A stretch of 64,000 nt of DNA from Burkholderia sp. OK233 (GCF_900230185.1 NZ_OCSR01000002.1:3534001-3598000), one strand, 5' to 3'; shown: positions 24,480 through 34,502, numbered from the stretch's first letter. Program-made: numbers and translations. Notes: generated by a model not told the origin, from the sequence alone.

Positions 24480-25301
24480 CTAGCCGGCGGGAGGGTTCTG
24501 CGTGCTCCTAGACGCGCTGTCGGCGGAGACGGGCGTGGCGGACGCCGCGCCGGCCTCTAGCAGCCTCCGGTACTGCTCGGTTACCTGCGAAAGGCGTCGG
24601 CGTAACGATTGCACTTCCGGCTGCAAGGCAGCCTGCCTGGCTGCCAGTGACTGGCGAAACTCGTCGGTCGCATTTAACAACTGGCGGGAAAGACCCGCAT
24701 ATTCCCGTCTGACAGTGGCCAGTTCCTCGTCGTACTTTTGCCGGGCGGCCTCGCGGGCACGGAGCGATTCGGCGAGCCTTGCTTCGGCGAGGCGTGCCCT
24801 TTCTGACTCCTCGGAGATGCGTCCGCGCGTCTCAGCCAGTTCCGCCTCCCGTTGGCCGATCCGCACGTCCAGCTCGCGCGCCTGTTTTTGCCAGTCCTGG
24901 AGCTCGGTGCGCAGCATAGCCGTCAGGGCGTTGGCGTTATCGCGTTCGGTCGCTGCGCGGGCCACCGCTTCGGTTGCGCTCGCCTGTGCGTCGACAAATT
25001 CGCCACGCGCGGCTTCCAGCGCCATCAACCAGAGCAAGCGCATTGAATCGGCGACCTGGTCGGGGAGGCCGCTCACCGTGTAGCGTGCCGTGGACTCGCT
25101 GATCACTTCGGCCTCGACCGCGCGGACCTGCCGACCAATCCACGACGGATCGCCGCCGCCCAGCAACTCCCGGACGCGGCGAGTGGACACAATGCGCCGG
25201 AAGAGCATCGGCGTAATGGGCGCGGCGACGCCGGCCCCGTCCAGCATCTGCCGGACGACGGCACGAACGGTCTCGGGCGAGCTCAACGGTGTACGTCCCA
25301 T
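24480..25301 (-). CDS. KfrA-like DNA-binding coiled-coil protein, copy 1
   Basis: About 273 residues from the ATG at 25301, which has GGGAA upstream. The first ~90 residues resemble the KfrA N-terminal DNA-binding domain (VRAVVRQMLDGAG, FRRIVSTRRVRELLGGGDPS). The rest is a long coiled coil of the plasmid-protein type (LAETRGRISEESERARLAEA). KfrA proteins repress their own promoter and aid plasmid maintenance; here the constant pairing with a tyrosine recombinase suggests an accessory recombination or regulatory factor. Confidence 0.65.
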   Translation of the reverse strand: MGRTPLSSPETVRAVVRQMLDGAGVAAPITPMLFRRIVSTRRVRELLGGGDPSWIGRQVRAVEAEVISESTARYTVSGLPDQVADSMRLLWLMALEAARGEFVDAQASATEAVARAATERDNANALTAMLRTELQDWQKQARELDVRIGQREAELAETRGRISEESERARLAEARLAESLRAREAARQKYDEELATVRREYAGLSRQLLNATDEFRQSLAARQAALQPEVQSLRRRLSQVTEQYRRLLEAGAASATPVSADSASRSTQNPPAG

Positions 25302-25662
25302 TTCCCAATTATGGCGCGAAATCCATGGGTTGACGGGATTTCCCGATTTCATTACGCAGCATTCGGTATTTCCGGGAAAAGTGTCATGGAAAAAATTGGG
25401 AGTGCTGGATAAGTTTGATTATCGTGCGAGTCGGGGCGCTCTTTCACGGCGATCGGGCCGCCGTACCCACCACTTTTTCGCAAGACAGCTAAAAGCTTTG
25501 AAAAAGTTGCATGTCGTATGCTGCGGTGCAGCGAGGGTCGCAAAGCTGTCAGACAACAGCCAATAACTGTCTTCACGCTTCTAATTAATACAGTCTGTAT
25601 CGGCAGTTTCCGTGATCCAACAGATAATTCGTACTGCAAATAAAATGGGCGGACTCAATGAC
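25302..25662. promoter_or_regulatory. region upstream of kfrA-like copy 1
   Basis: No gene is supported in these ~360 bases. ACTTTTTC (25472-25479) and GAAAAAGT (25500-25507) form an exact inverted repeat with a 20-base centre, and TTTCCCG/CGGGAAA occur in opposite directions around 25340-25380. These are candidate KfrA binding sites or recombinase arm sites. The position corresponds to that of the larger inverted repeat upstream of the second kfrA-like gene. Confidence 0.35.
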
Positions 25663-26278
25663 TGCACGATGAGCTCCCCCCAAGGATGGACAGTTGTGTA
25701 GCGGCTGCCAGGCGGGCTGGGTCCTGAGGATCACAAGACTCAGCCCATTCAGTTTCAGCCTGATGCGTTTGCGGTTATAGCAGTGATTGTCCTGCCTGAT
25801 ACCGGCCTTCAGTGCGTCGAGATTCTCGAACCTGTTCAGGCAGAAGAACTCCAACTTGAACGTTCCGAAGAAGCTCTCCCTTGCCGCGGCGTCGTAACAG
25901 TTCTCCCGACGCGACATGCTCCGGGTCAGCCCGCGTTAGCCCGGCAGCGTCTAGCAGGCAGCCATCTGAGACTGCCAGCCCAGGTCCGAAAGTAGTCGCG
26001 GTGTGGCCTGCTTGCCCGGTTCTGCCAGCGCCTTCCTGAGCATGCTGCTCACCCATTCAAGGACTGGACGCTCGCCCGTCTGGTAAGCGGCGATCTCGCC
26101 GTTCTACAGCGACACAACACCGTGTAACCCGCGCTATGTGAGCTGCGTGAAAACCGTGACACCGGTACCACCGGCCAGAGACTGCTTCACCGCCTTCAGC
26201 TTTAACAGCTCACTCTGCTTCATCATTAAAAACACCCCAACGGCTGGATCGATGTCCAACTTCTGGGGTGCCGTTCAC
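25663..26278 (-). mobile_element. decayed IS3-family element
   Basis: The end at 26253-26277, read on the minus strand, begins TGAACGGCACCCCAGAAG and TTGGACA, a typical IS3-family terminal repeat; the other end near 25663-25692 ends in GGATGGACA. A start-like MMKQSELLKLKAVKQ (orfA) lies just inside the first end. The orfB C-terminus is clear near 25700-25917 (SRRENCYDAAARESFFGTFK, YNRKRIRLKLNGLS). Most of the transposase between is missing or frameshifted and several internal stops occur, so the element is dead. Confidence 0.7.
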
Positions 26279-26821
26279 GCTGCCCACAGTTTATTCGCGC
26301 GTGTTACAGATCATGTTTGCCACCCTTATTCGAGCGTGTTACCGATGCCTGTCAAAAAACCCGAACGCGAGGGCCGCACGTCCGGCGCTCTGGATTTCTG
26401 TGTGGAGGCATCTAAAGTGGGTAGACAGAGAAACGCGATGGAGCGTGTCTGCATGCGTTGACGTTGGCGCGGATCGGTTATCGGCTTGCATGCGTGGGCC
26501 GTCTGCCGGTCGATGGCCGGGCCACAAGCCGCTGCGCAGTTCCATTCCCAGTGTCAACGAACGCCGCACCCGCGCCTTGACCTGTCCGCATTCTCGCCAG
26601 TGCCGTCGCGCGATACCCATCCGCGGATGGCCTTCAGGCTCAGGAGGAACTTCGCTATGAAACACGGTCCGTAAATACCAACTGAACATAGAAAAAAGCG
26701 GCGACGCGGTTTGCCGACCGGGTCGCCGCTTCTCCCGGCCTGATTGGCAGAGGTGAAGGACAGCAACTTCATGCTCTGCCCAATCTGGCTTCGTGTCAAG
26801 TGCCACTAAATGGAGGCAGGT
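26279..26821. other. gene-poor stretch with one hairpin
   Basis: No coding frame here looks convincing on either strand; the longest (minus strand, 26339-26806) has no family features and atypical composition. AGCGGCGAC (26697-26705) and GTCGCCGCT (26722-26730) form a perfect 9-base stem with a 16-base loop, possibly a terminator or a protein site, without a T tract. Confidence 0.4.
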
Positions 26822-27763
26822 ATGAACTCGTCAAGGCATTGCGCAGAATCTGGCAAAGCCGCTCCCGATCCGATTTTCTACCGTGATCAGCCGTGCAGTC
26901 TCAATCTCGAAACGGCGGATGATGGAAATCCTTCGTATCATCCCGGACCTTGGGAAGTCGATGTGTCGACAACGTACGCCGCACGCAGTACACACACCGA
27001 CACTGCATCACTGGCCGGCCAAGGATTTCCGGACGAACCAAAAGCAGTTGCGGGCGGCTCCCGGTGGTCGCGGACGATCCGTTTCATCGATGGCGAGGCC
27101 GCGCCGTCACGAGGGAGGCGGTTGGCGGAACGTATGCGCCAACTCGGCACGCAGGCGGGACGGAGTCTGCTGGTGTATTGCCGGCAGGGCGAACAGGGAA
27201 AACAACTGACATATTTAGCGTCGTGGACCTGCAAAAAATATGCTCAAGCCCCCACGCTGCCGATCATTATTGGGATCGATGGGGTCGACCAGTGGCTTAC
27301 ATCACCGGGTGACACTGCACATCAACTGCAAGCGATACTTGATGCTGGCGCCATAGTCCTTTGCGGCGTCGACTCCCGATATGCTGATTCCCGCGTACTG
27401 ACGTTCCAGTTACTCATTCTTGACATCATGGTCATTCGTGAGGCGCCCGTCCCGACACGGTCACCCGCCATCTCTTTTGTGGATGAGATCCCGCGCGTGT
27501 CCCCAGACTTGAAAAGCGCACCGCCGGTGCGAACCTTCCCCGACGTCTACACTTCGGCCCTGCCCGCGTATTTCTCGGACCGCGAGAAGTCCGGCGCGCA
27601 GACGCCGTCCAGTAGCACGACCGATCAGCGGGAAGTGAAGCGTCGCGGCGCCAGCAGCCGACAACCTCATTCTGCCGAGCCCAGTTGCCAACGAGTGACA
27701 TATGCGGGTTATCAGAATGAGTCCGGCGTCAATCGCATCCAGCGTAAGCGCTGCCGCATCTAA
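26822..27763 (+). CDS. hypothetical protein next to the Tn7-like genes
   Basis: A 313-residue frame from the ATG at 26822 (another at 26810), unrecognised. The middle looks like a genuine alpha/beta protein (SLLVYCRQGEQGKQLTYLAS, PIIIGIDGVDQWL, AGAIVLCGVDSRYADSRVLT). The first ~90 and last ~80 residues are low in predicted structure. It may be a cargo or accessory gene of the Tn7-like element, or a flanking gene. Confidence 0.4.
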   Translation: MNSSRHCAESGKAAPDPIFYRDQPCSLNLETADDGNPSYHPGPWEVDVSTTYAARSTHTDTASLAGQGFPDEPKAVAGGSRWSRTIRFIDGEAAPSRGRRLAERMRQLGTQAGRSLLVYCRQGEQGKQLTYLASWTCKKYAQAPTLPIIIGIDGVDQWLTSPGDTAHQLQAILDAGAIVLCGVDSRYADSRVLTFQLLILDIMVIREAPVPTRSPAISFVDEIPRVSPDLKSAPPVRTFPDVYTSALPAYFSDREKSGAQTPSSSTTDQREVKRRGASSRQPHSAEPSCQRVTYAGYQNESGVNRIQRKRCRI

Positions 27764-27954
27764 ACACGAAACCATCAGGGCGCCGCCGCCCGCTTGATCT
27801 AAACCCGTTGCTTTGCTTGTGGGGGCGGCGTTGACGGGCGCGCTTTGCAAGCTGCGACTGGATCCGTGGAATGAGGTTAAAGCCAAACTGGATTAAATTC
27901 GTACTCCATAGGTTATGAGAAATCCATTCTTGGGTGACGGTACCGGAGGAAAAA

Positions 27955-28770
27955 ATGGTAGCACATCATTCAAAAATGCAAAAGGGAACGCTTGAGCGCA
28001 AGCTGAAAGAACAGGCGCTCGCCAAAAGTAAAGGATTGCATCAGCGCTGGCAGCATACGAAAGATCTCCCGGGGAGGGGAGTCAAGACACGACTGGCCTG
28101 CAGCAAAGCGCCAGGGGAAGAACTGCACCTGATGTCGGCGGCGCAGCATGCCGAATTCCTTGAGGGATGGTACCGGCGCGACGTCATGACTATTTGCGAT
28201 CAGGTCGCACTCGATCGCGAGAAAACCCGGCGAGCAGCTGCGTCAATCGATGTTGCGCATCCCTTGTATCGGCGCCTCGGTGAACTGGCTGTCCTTAACA
28301 CCAGCCTGGTTTACCTCACCAGGCAAGGTGGGAAATACGGGCAGGAAGCGAGGTCGGTCAGATCGATCCGCAGTGGCACAAATGGCGAACTGACCCGCTT
28401 GCAACTTATCGAGCGGAAAGCGTGGGAAAACGACGGAGCCTCATATGTCGCAGTGAGGAAAAACGGCATGCATGCAGTCCGTTCGAAAAATCTCGCCTGG
28501 ATCTTTCGGGCGCACAACGACACGATTGGCAGAACGCTTTCTGACACTGAGATAGCGGCACAGCACGAGTTGCTGCGCCTTGTCAGACGGAAGAAAGAGT
28601 TGAAGCTGATCGACGCATGTGGACTGGTCGACCGGATGTTCGGGTTTCCATCCGGCTCAGGCGTGCGAGCTTTCCGGCAACTCGCGGGTTCCAGGCGGCT
28701 GGCTTTCGACCTCGAGGTCGCCAACCCGCTCGACATCCGGCTTGACGAAATCTGGCGCCCCCTCCCTTGA
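27955..28770 (+). CDS. tnsA: TnsA-like protein with substituted catalytic residues
   Basis: A 271-residue protein starting at the ATG at 27955, with CGGAGG six bases upstream. It is recognised by position (before tnsB and tnsC) and by a TnsA-like middle: LTRLQLIERKAWEND, GASYVAVRK, NLAWIFRAH, followed by a helical domain. Aligned by eye with Tn7 TnsA (E63, D114, K132), E67 (HAEFLEGW) is kept, the Asp position is S117 (LNTSLVY) and the Lys position is R136 (ARSVRSI). The spacings E-50-D and D-19-K agree with the family. Loss of both residues predicts no 5'-strand cut, hence replicative, cointegrate-type transposition. Confidence 0.65.
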   Translation: MVAHHSKMQKGTLERKLKEQALAKSKGLHQRWQHTKDLPGRGVKTRLACSKAPGEELHLMSAAQHAEFLEGWYRRDVMTICDQVALDREKTRRAAASIDVAHPLYRRLGELAVLNTSLVYLTRQGGKYGQEARSVRSIRSGTNGELTRLQLIERKAWENDGASYVAVRKNGMHAVRSKNLAWIFRAHNDTIGRTLSDTEIAAQHELLRLVRRKKELKLIDACGLVDRMFGFPSGSGVRAFRQLAGSRRLAFDLEVANPLDIRLDEIWRPLP

Positions 28771-28810
28771 CCGCCGCAACTGACTGACGCTGCCCTGCGC
28801 GGAGACCCGG

Positions 28811-31222
28811 ATGCCGACGACAGCGACGTATCCCGACACAATCACTGTTGGCGAGGTGCTCAAGGAGCGCAACGGTGAGCGCATCTATATTGTCCTGAGA
28901 ACAGGGAGGAATGCCAGATGGACTCATCTTATTGACATTGAACACAGCGCGAAGTCGGCCAGTCTGCGGAAGGCAATGCCATTCAAGATAAAGACCGATG
29001 ATCTGCTGGTGCGATTGTCAGCTAACGCGGACCCTGAACTTGCCCTCGACAAATTGCCCAGGCTGCCTGGCAATGTCGCTGAGCGCCGACGTGTTCTACC
29101 CTTTGTTCTTTCCCGCAGGTCGGGCAAATATCAGGAAATCGCCGAGGACCCGACCAAGTCAACAGGGTGGGCGATCACAAAAGGATTGCTGACTTTCGAT
29201 TTGAGCCCAAGTGAAGACCGAAGCCCTGAACCGTCAATTTTCGGCGACGAGTTTGAGGAGTTGCTGCATAAAGAAACCCGACGGAAGCGGATTTTGCAGT
29301 ACTGTGCGGTCGCCGCCATATCCGAATCCACTGTGTACCGGACGTTTCGCCGGTTTTGCCAGCAAGGAATGACGCCAGCAGCGGCCGGAGACGATTACGA
29401 TCGATGTGGCGGACGAGGGCAGCAGCGGAATTGCGTATCTGCCGATGGGGACGCGCGAAAACGCAAAAAAATAAAAAACGTGGATCCCAAAATGGAGATG
29501 CAGCGCCTGCTCGCGCTGGCTGCAGATTATTACTTTTCGTTTGAATATTCGCGAGGAAAAAGGGCCCGGAAGACATTGGGGATCGCCTTGCGATGGATGA
29601 AAACAAATTTTCTGTGCGACAGGGCTGTCTACAACCAGAATGGGGAAATGATCGAGTTGAAATTCGATCGACGCATCGTCCCGACCGAACGGCAACTTCA
29701 ATATTATATCTACCGGAATTACAGTTACGAACAGCGCCGCATCCGCCAGGTTGGTCTCAGACAGTATCTTCTGCACGAACGTCCCTTGACAGGGCGACTC
29801 AGAACATCGCGTGGGCCCGGCGAACGATTTCACATAGACGCGACCATCGTAGACATCTATCTGGTGGGCCAGATCTTACGCATCAAGGTCATCGGACGGC
29901 CGGTCCTTTATTTCGTCGTCGATGACTATTCGGCCATGGTTGTAGGTTTCTATCTTACATTTGAGCCGCCGTGCTGGGATGGGGCGATGATGGCACTGGC
30001 TAACGCTGTCAGTCCCAAGGTTCCCTTCTGCAAGGCACTCGGTATTGCCATTGAACAGGAGGACTGGGACGCGAATCGCCTTTGCGAAATTCTCTGCGCA
30101 GATCAGGGTGAAGTCAGCAGTGTGCACAAAGCCCATCCCCTGATTCGCGATTACCGGATGGAAATTGAGAACACCGAAGCGTATCGACCCGACATTCGTG
30201 CCCATATGGAGAGGCGATTCGGCATCATACCGGCAATCTGGAACTCGCTTGTGCCAGGGGTTGTCGAGAAAGATTCGTTTGACCGTGGTGTTGAACATCC
30301 CGCCTGCCACGCGGCGCTTGATATCAACGAGATGCGTCGCGTGATTTGCTATGCAGTACTGAGTTATAACAAGCGTGTTATCCGCGGTTACCCGACGCCT
30401 CCCGAAATGGTGGACCTCGGGCTTGCGCCGACACCGCTCAATCTTTGGAAGTACGGAACGAAGATGAACGGATGTGGAAGGCAGGTCGATGTGGATGAAT
30501 TCCGTGCGAGGGCTATGCCGACGGCGACTGCCAAAATAGACGGTGAGGGAATTCTCCACAACGGCTTGCACTATGCCTGTCCTACACTTTCGCTCGTTGA
30601 ACGTCAGGCAATGTTCCGTGGACAAAAAATCGAGACTGAAGTCCAGGTCGGATACGACCCTGCTGACAACAGCCACATCCAGCTTCATGGCCTGGGCGAG
30701 CCCACGCGCTGTCCGGTTTCTGATCATGAAATCGACGAGGTCCGTGGACTGAGTTACCAGGAACAAATGCTTTATACGAAACGTGATGCGACTAACCGTG
30801 GTCTGAGCGAAAAGTCGTCCGAACCCGATCGCGCAATGACCGATTACAACATCGCAAAAATCGCCAGGGAGGCTGTTTCAAAAACAGGACGAGCCCTTAA
30901 GGATGCAGGTATGTGCCAGCCGGACATCCGTGACATGGAGGCGGCGCGTGACCTTGAACAGTCCGCTGAGTCGACGGTGCGGTCTGGAAAAGCCACGCGG
31001 CGCAACAAGGCTGGTGCGTCGTTCAAGAAGCTGTTCAAGAAAGTCCAGAAAGGAGTCGGTCTGGCCCCCCTGGTGCCCAAAGAGACCTATGACGAGGAAG
31101 GAGATGCCTATGATGAATCGGTTGATCAGGACAGCGTGACGTCGGCCGATGACTGCGGCATGACGGCAAAGGATCTTCGTGAGAAGCGCGTGAGGGAAAT
31201 TCTAGCGTCAATGGATAAATAG
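28811..31222 (+). CDS. tnsB: TnsB-like DDE transposase
   Basis: An 803-residue transposase of the TnsB/Mu type. The RNase-H core has D343 (RFHIDATIVD), D431 (LCADQGEV) and E467 (HMERRFG), an exact DD-35-E arrangement. The N-terminal ~300 residues hold helix-turn-helix DNA-binding segments (ILQYCAVAAISESTVYRTFR). A Mu-like C-terminal beta-barrel follows near 560-640, then a charged tail that in Tn7 contacts TnsC. It cuts 3' ends and joins them to the target. Intact, and 9 bases from tnsC. Confidence 0.85.
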   Translation: MPTTATYPDTITVGEVLKERNGERIYIVLRTGRNARWTHLIDIEHSAKSASLRKAMPFKIKTDDLLVRLSANADPELALDKLPRLPGNVAERRRVLPFVLSRRSGKYQEIAEDPTKSTGWAITKGLLTFDLSPSEDRSPEPSIFGDEFEELLHKETRRKRILQYCAVAAISESTVYRTFRRFCQQGMTPAAAGDDYDRCGGRGQQRNCVSADGDARKRKKIKNVDPKMEMQRLLALAADYYFSFEYSRGKRARKTLGIALRWMKTNFLCDRAVYNQNGEMIELKFDRRIVPTERQLQYYIYRNYSYEQRRIRQVGLRQYLLHERPLTGRLRTSRGPGERFHIDATIVDIYLVGQILRIKVIGRPVLYFVVDDYSAMVVGFYLTFEPPCWDGAMMALANAVSPKVPFCKALGIAIEQEDWDANRLCEILCADQGEVSSVHKAHPLIRDYRMEIENTEAYRPDIRAHMERRFGIIPAIWNSLVPGVVEKDSFDRGVEHPACHAALDINEMRRVICYAVLSYNKRVIRGYPTPPEMVDLGLAPTPLNLWKYGTKMNGCGRQVDVDEFRARAMPTATAKIDGEGILHNGLHYACPTLSLVERQAMFRGQKIETEVQVGYDPADNSHIQLHGLGEPTRCPVSDHEIDEVRGLSYQEQMLYTKRDATNRGLSEKSSEPDRAMTDYNIAKIAREAVSKTGRALKDAGMCQPDIRDMEAARDLEQSAESTVRSGKATRRNKAGASFKKLFKKVQKGVGLAPLVPKETYDEEGDAYDESVDQDSVTSADDCGMTAKDLREKRVREILASMDK

Positions 31223-31231
31223 GAGTACATC

Positions 31232-32782
31232 ATGTCAATAAAGGAATCCGTGTCTAAATGGATAGCATCTGGTAAATCGGCTCTACTGGAACCGGTGAGG
31301 CAGTGTCTTCAAGCAGTGGCGGCTCGGTACTATGGCGGCGAGGACCTGCTGCCCGAATACCGGAATAATCCGCTGATTTCTGCTTTGGGACCTCTCTGGG
31401 ACCAGGCGTCTATCCTGAGAGCGCTTGACGTACCGGTGGCTTTTTCTGAAAGCGAGCGCGAGAAGTCCGAAGAATATCGTATGCATTCTATCGGGCGACT
31501 TTCCCGGCTTGTCGTTGCCCTTCCCGCGCATATCGATGTCGTCAGCACGATACAGATCATCGTTCGCCAGCATTACGTCGGGCAGGAAATACAGTCAGAT
31601 TACGTTGATGGTATCGAGGATCGTTACAGACTGGGTCAGGAGGGGAGCCTCGCAGCAATATATCCTCACCAGCGCTCCCATGCTTATTGTGCCGGTATCT
31701 TCGGGCTTTCTGGCGCTGGCAAGTCCACGGCTCTGGAATCCGCACTCCGGTTGCTTCCAAAGGTGATTTGGCATAAAGACTGTGCGCTTAATCAGGTTGT
31801 CTGGATCAAGATTGACTGTCCCAAGAGTGCCAGTCTTAAAGACACCTTGAAGCTTCTCATACTAAAATTCGATGATCTGCTCGGCACAGACTATACGAGA
31901 GAGGTGGGACTGAAGGCGACGCTGGCGGATTACGCGAACAAGCTTCATCGGATTTCCCAACGGCATCACACCGGTCTCATTGTCATTGATGAGATCCAGA
32001 ACGCTCTGCAGGCGGTCGCGAGAAATGATCCTCTTTTTGACTTTTTTGTCAATCTTACCAACGTCGTTGGCATTCCGGTGATCGTAAGTGGCACGCCGAA
32101 GGCAGCAGGGCTGTTCCGGAAGACGTTGCGCACCGCACGGCGCCTGAGCAGTCAGGGCGTTACAACGTGGAACGGCATGAGGAATGTGGACGACTGGAAT
32201 CGGTTTTGTAACCAGCTGCAGAAATATCAGTGGCTTAAGGACGCGGCGCCTCTATCGGCAAGCTTGCGACGCGATTTGTATTCCTTGACCCAAGGGCTGC
32301 CCGGAGTCGCAATTCCTCTTTTTCAGTTGGCGCAGTACGCGGCGATTTCCTCGGGGGTGGAGAGGTTATCTGGAAAAATTTTTAAAGATGTATTCGATGA
32401 AAAGATGGCTTCATTGAAGCCAATGATGAATGCGATCCGCTCTGGTAACAAAGCAACGATGATCGCGTACGACGACCTGTTAGGCGATACATTGGACGAG
32501 ATCGTTGAGTCGATGGCGGCGGAGGCGAAGCGGCATAGTTATTATGCGGCAGCCATGGAACACGACAAGAACGAGTCAGCAATCAGCGCGGTATCCAGGC
32601 TGATGCTTCTGGGAATACCCCAAGAATCCGCTTCGTCGCTTATTAGCACAGTCCAGGAGGAATTCCCGGCCGCTTCATCAGATGATCTGAGTAGTGAGGC
32701 AGCCCGCCGTTTCTACCAGAACAAGGCTCCCGCGGGTCCCATGAAGAAAGGCGTCAGAAGGTCCAGGGAAAAAGTTGACTGA
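31232..32782 (+). CDS. tnsC: TnsC-like AAA+ ATPase
   Basis: A 516-residue ATPase with Walker A GLSGAGKST (158-166) and Walker B LIVIDEIQ near 249-256, then a sensor-type VIVSGTPKA near 286. In Tn7-like systems TnsC links the targeting TniQ/TnsD protein to the TnsAB transposase and confers target immunity. TAGGAGTACATC between tnsB and this start gives a strong ribosome site. The C-terminal basic tail (KKGVRRSREKV) is typical of partners of TnsA and TnsB. Confidence 0.85.
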   Translation: MSIKESVSKWIASGKSALLEPVRQCLQAVAARYYGGEDLLPEYRNNPLISALGPLWDQASILRALDVPVAFSESEREKSEEYRMHSIGRLSRLVVALPAHIDVVSTIQIIVRQHYVGQEIQSDYVDGIEDRYRLGQEGSLAAIYPHQRSHAYCAGIFGLSGAGKSTALESALRLLPKVIWHKDCALNQVVWIKIDCPKSASLKDTLKLLILKFDDLLGTDYTREVGLKATLADYANKLHRISQRHHTGLIVIDEIQNALQAVARNDPLFDFFVNLTNVVGIPVIVSGTPKAAGLFRKTLRTARRLSSQGVTTWNGMRNVDDWNRFCNQLQKYQWLKDAAPLSASLRRDLYSLTQGLPGVAIPLFQLAQYAAISSGVERLSGKIFKDVFDEKMASLKPMMNAIRSGNKATMIAYDDLLGDTLDEIVESMAAEAKRHSYYAAAMEHDKNESAISAVSRLMLLGIPQESASSLISTVQEEFPAASSDDLSSEAARRFYQNKAPAGPMKKGVRRSREKVD

Positions 32783-32812
32783 TCGCTGGAAAGGCTGTAC
32801 GTGGTCGAGGGT

Positions 32813-32855
32813 GACCGCCAATATGGAGATTCCATTGCGGGCTTCAATGGCGGTC
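32813..32855 (+). promoter_or_regulatory. overlapping alternative hairpins between tnsC and tniQ
   Basis: Three stems compete within 43 bases: GACCGCCA/TGGCGGTC (32813-32820 with 32848-32855), ATGGA/TCCAT (32823-32827 with 32831-32835) and CCATTG/CAATGG (32832-32837 with 32845-32850). The second and third share bases, as do the first and third, so they exclude each other. Such an arrangement is typical of attenuators, but no leader peptide or T tract is evident. Confidence 0.35.
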
Positions 32856-32987
32856 CAATCTTGACCGTAAGCTGCGCTGTGACCTGACTTTATCAAGGGA
32901 CGTTTGAGCGTTGTTACGTAAGTGAGCCGGCAGAGGGCCAGTCTACGTCGGGAAAGGCTTGAAGTCGGCTGGAGCAGGGAGAGTGAC

Positions 32988-34502
32988 ATGGCTATTGCAC
33001 TGTTTCCCCTTTTGGACGGCGAGACGATCGGCAGTAATCTGGGGCGCTACGGAGAGTTTATGGGCCTCGAAACGACATTGCCCCTGAGGCGGCGCCTCTT
33101 TGGTTACGGATGCCGCCCCGATACAAGACTCCCGAGCGGACTGAGGTATCTCTCCGAGCAAGCGAGAGACTATTGGGATCTGGACATCGACGCAATCGTC
33201 AAGAATCACACAGAGTTCTTTTACGCAACCTTGACGATCGATGGGATGCAGAGAGAGGTGATGCGCCTGAAGATGCTTGATCAACCTTCCGGTCGATGCC
33301 TGAGAAGACGTGTTGCTGGCTGGACCGGGGAGCGAGTTACCCGGTTCCGATACTGCGACGACTGCCTGCTGGAGTGGCGAGAAAAGGGAGTTCCTGCCCA
33401 TTGGCTGGTGGATCATCAACTGCCCGGTGCATACTTCTGTTGCCGCCATTCCCGTTTGCTGAGAATGACAGACGCAGGTGGTCCTGACAATCTCACCGAC
33501 CCAACGGTGAACGCCTTGAAGGGGCGCAGCGATGAATTCGTTTTGCAGAGGATGTCAGTTTCAGAGAGGAACGCGATTGAGGAAATCGCTAAACGTAGCG
33601 CCAGATACCGGGCGGCGAGCGATAGCCTGTTGTCCACTTTGTCGTATCGCGAGTTTCTCCGAGAAGAAAGGATTGTCTGGCGCAACGGAAGGATAGATGA
33701 GCGCGCATTCATTGCGATTGTTTTGGGACACTTTGGTAAGGAGTACTGCCAGATTGCTGGTTTGACTTGGCAGAAAATGACAACTTGGATCCGAAATATT
33801 GTGGCGGCGGAGGAGAGCAAGCAGCACTCCCATCCACTTATGTTCATAGCTGCCGAGTCGTTGTTACATAGTCGTTGCGGCTTGCCAGGATCTTTTTTGC
33901 CAGCGCTCCGGAGCGTAGAGGGAGTTCAGGGATCTGGACCATCGGCAAAGTCAACGGTTGCTGCCAATGAGATCTTGAATGAACTGGTATGCACGGGAAT
34001 TCTTCACCGGAAGAGCGACGCCTGGGACGTATGTTCGTCAGAAAGGCGGGGATGGATCGTGGCATGTTCCTGCGGAGTGTCCTATCTGGCGCCAAATGCG
34101 CCCGTTGGTGGACGGCCGCAGTTAATTGCGAAGACGTACGGAGAGCGGTATCAAAGTCTGATTTCCGGGGGGGAAGCCATTGGTGTCGGGGCCGAAGCTG
34201 CGTCGCGTCCCGTCAGTTCAGACTACGAAAGGTTTATCCGTTGGGCCCATTGCGCAGGATTTAATAGAGAGAGGCGGCTGCCGGCAGAGGATATTCAGCG
34301 CTTGAGAGCCCGTTGGCGATCACTTGTTGAGCGTGCACAGCCACGAAAGAGAATCACGTCAGCCTATGGCGCTGATTCAGTCCTCTATAGGACCTTGCGT
34401 CAATGCGACCGCGAGTGGCTTACAGCGTTTAATCTGGCGAATCGGACGCGTCGTGGGCGGTCTTCACCAGACAGAATTGGAGACAAACGAAATGGCGAGT
34501 AG
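32988..34502 (+). CDS. tniQ: TniQ/TnsD-like target-selection protein 1
   Basis: A 504-residue protein from the ATG at 32988 (GGGAG upstream). It begins with the TniQ pattern (ETIGSNLGRYGEFMGLE, RRRLFGYG) and has the family zinc site: C-x2-C (RYCDDCLLEW) followed by C-x2-H (FCCRHSRLL). TniQ/TnsD proteins bind the target DNA and recruit TnsC. It closely resembles the next gene but is about 105 residues shorter, ending where the other continues into a C-terminal domain. It may be a truncated duplicate or a specialised target selector. Confidence 0.8.
   Translation: MAIALFPLLDGETIGSNLGRYGEFMGLETTLPLRRRLFGYGCRPDTRLPSGLRYLSEQARDYWDLDIDAIVKNHTEFFYATLTIDGMQREVMRLKMLDQPSGRCLRRRVAGWTGERVTRFRYCDDCLLEWREKGVPAHWLVDHQLPGAYFCCRHSRLLRMTDAGGPDNLTDPTVNALKGRSDEFVLQRMSVSERNAIEEIAKRSARYRAASDSLLSTLSYREFLREERIVWRNGRIDERAFIAIVLGHFGKEYCQIAGLTWQKMTTWIRNIVAAEESKQHSHPLMFIAAESLLHSRCGLPGSFLPALRSVEGVQGSGPSAKSTVAANEILNELVCTGILHRKSDAWDVCSSERRGWIVACSCGVSYLAPNAPVGGRPQLIAKTYGERYQSLISGGEAIGVGAEAASRPVSSDYERFIRWAHCAGFNRERRLPAEDIQRLRARWRSLVERAQPRKRITSAYGADSVLYRTLRQCDREWLTAFNLANRTRRGRSSPDRIGDKRNGE

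Noticed and set aside
26339..26806. A 155-codon minus-strand frame
   Set aside because: No recognisable fold or ribosome site, and a hairpin interrupts it; probably chance.
29876..30766. A 296-codon minus-strand frame inside tnsB
   Set aside because: It is a shadow: the plus-strand DD-35-E transposase explains the region fully.
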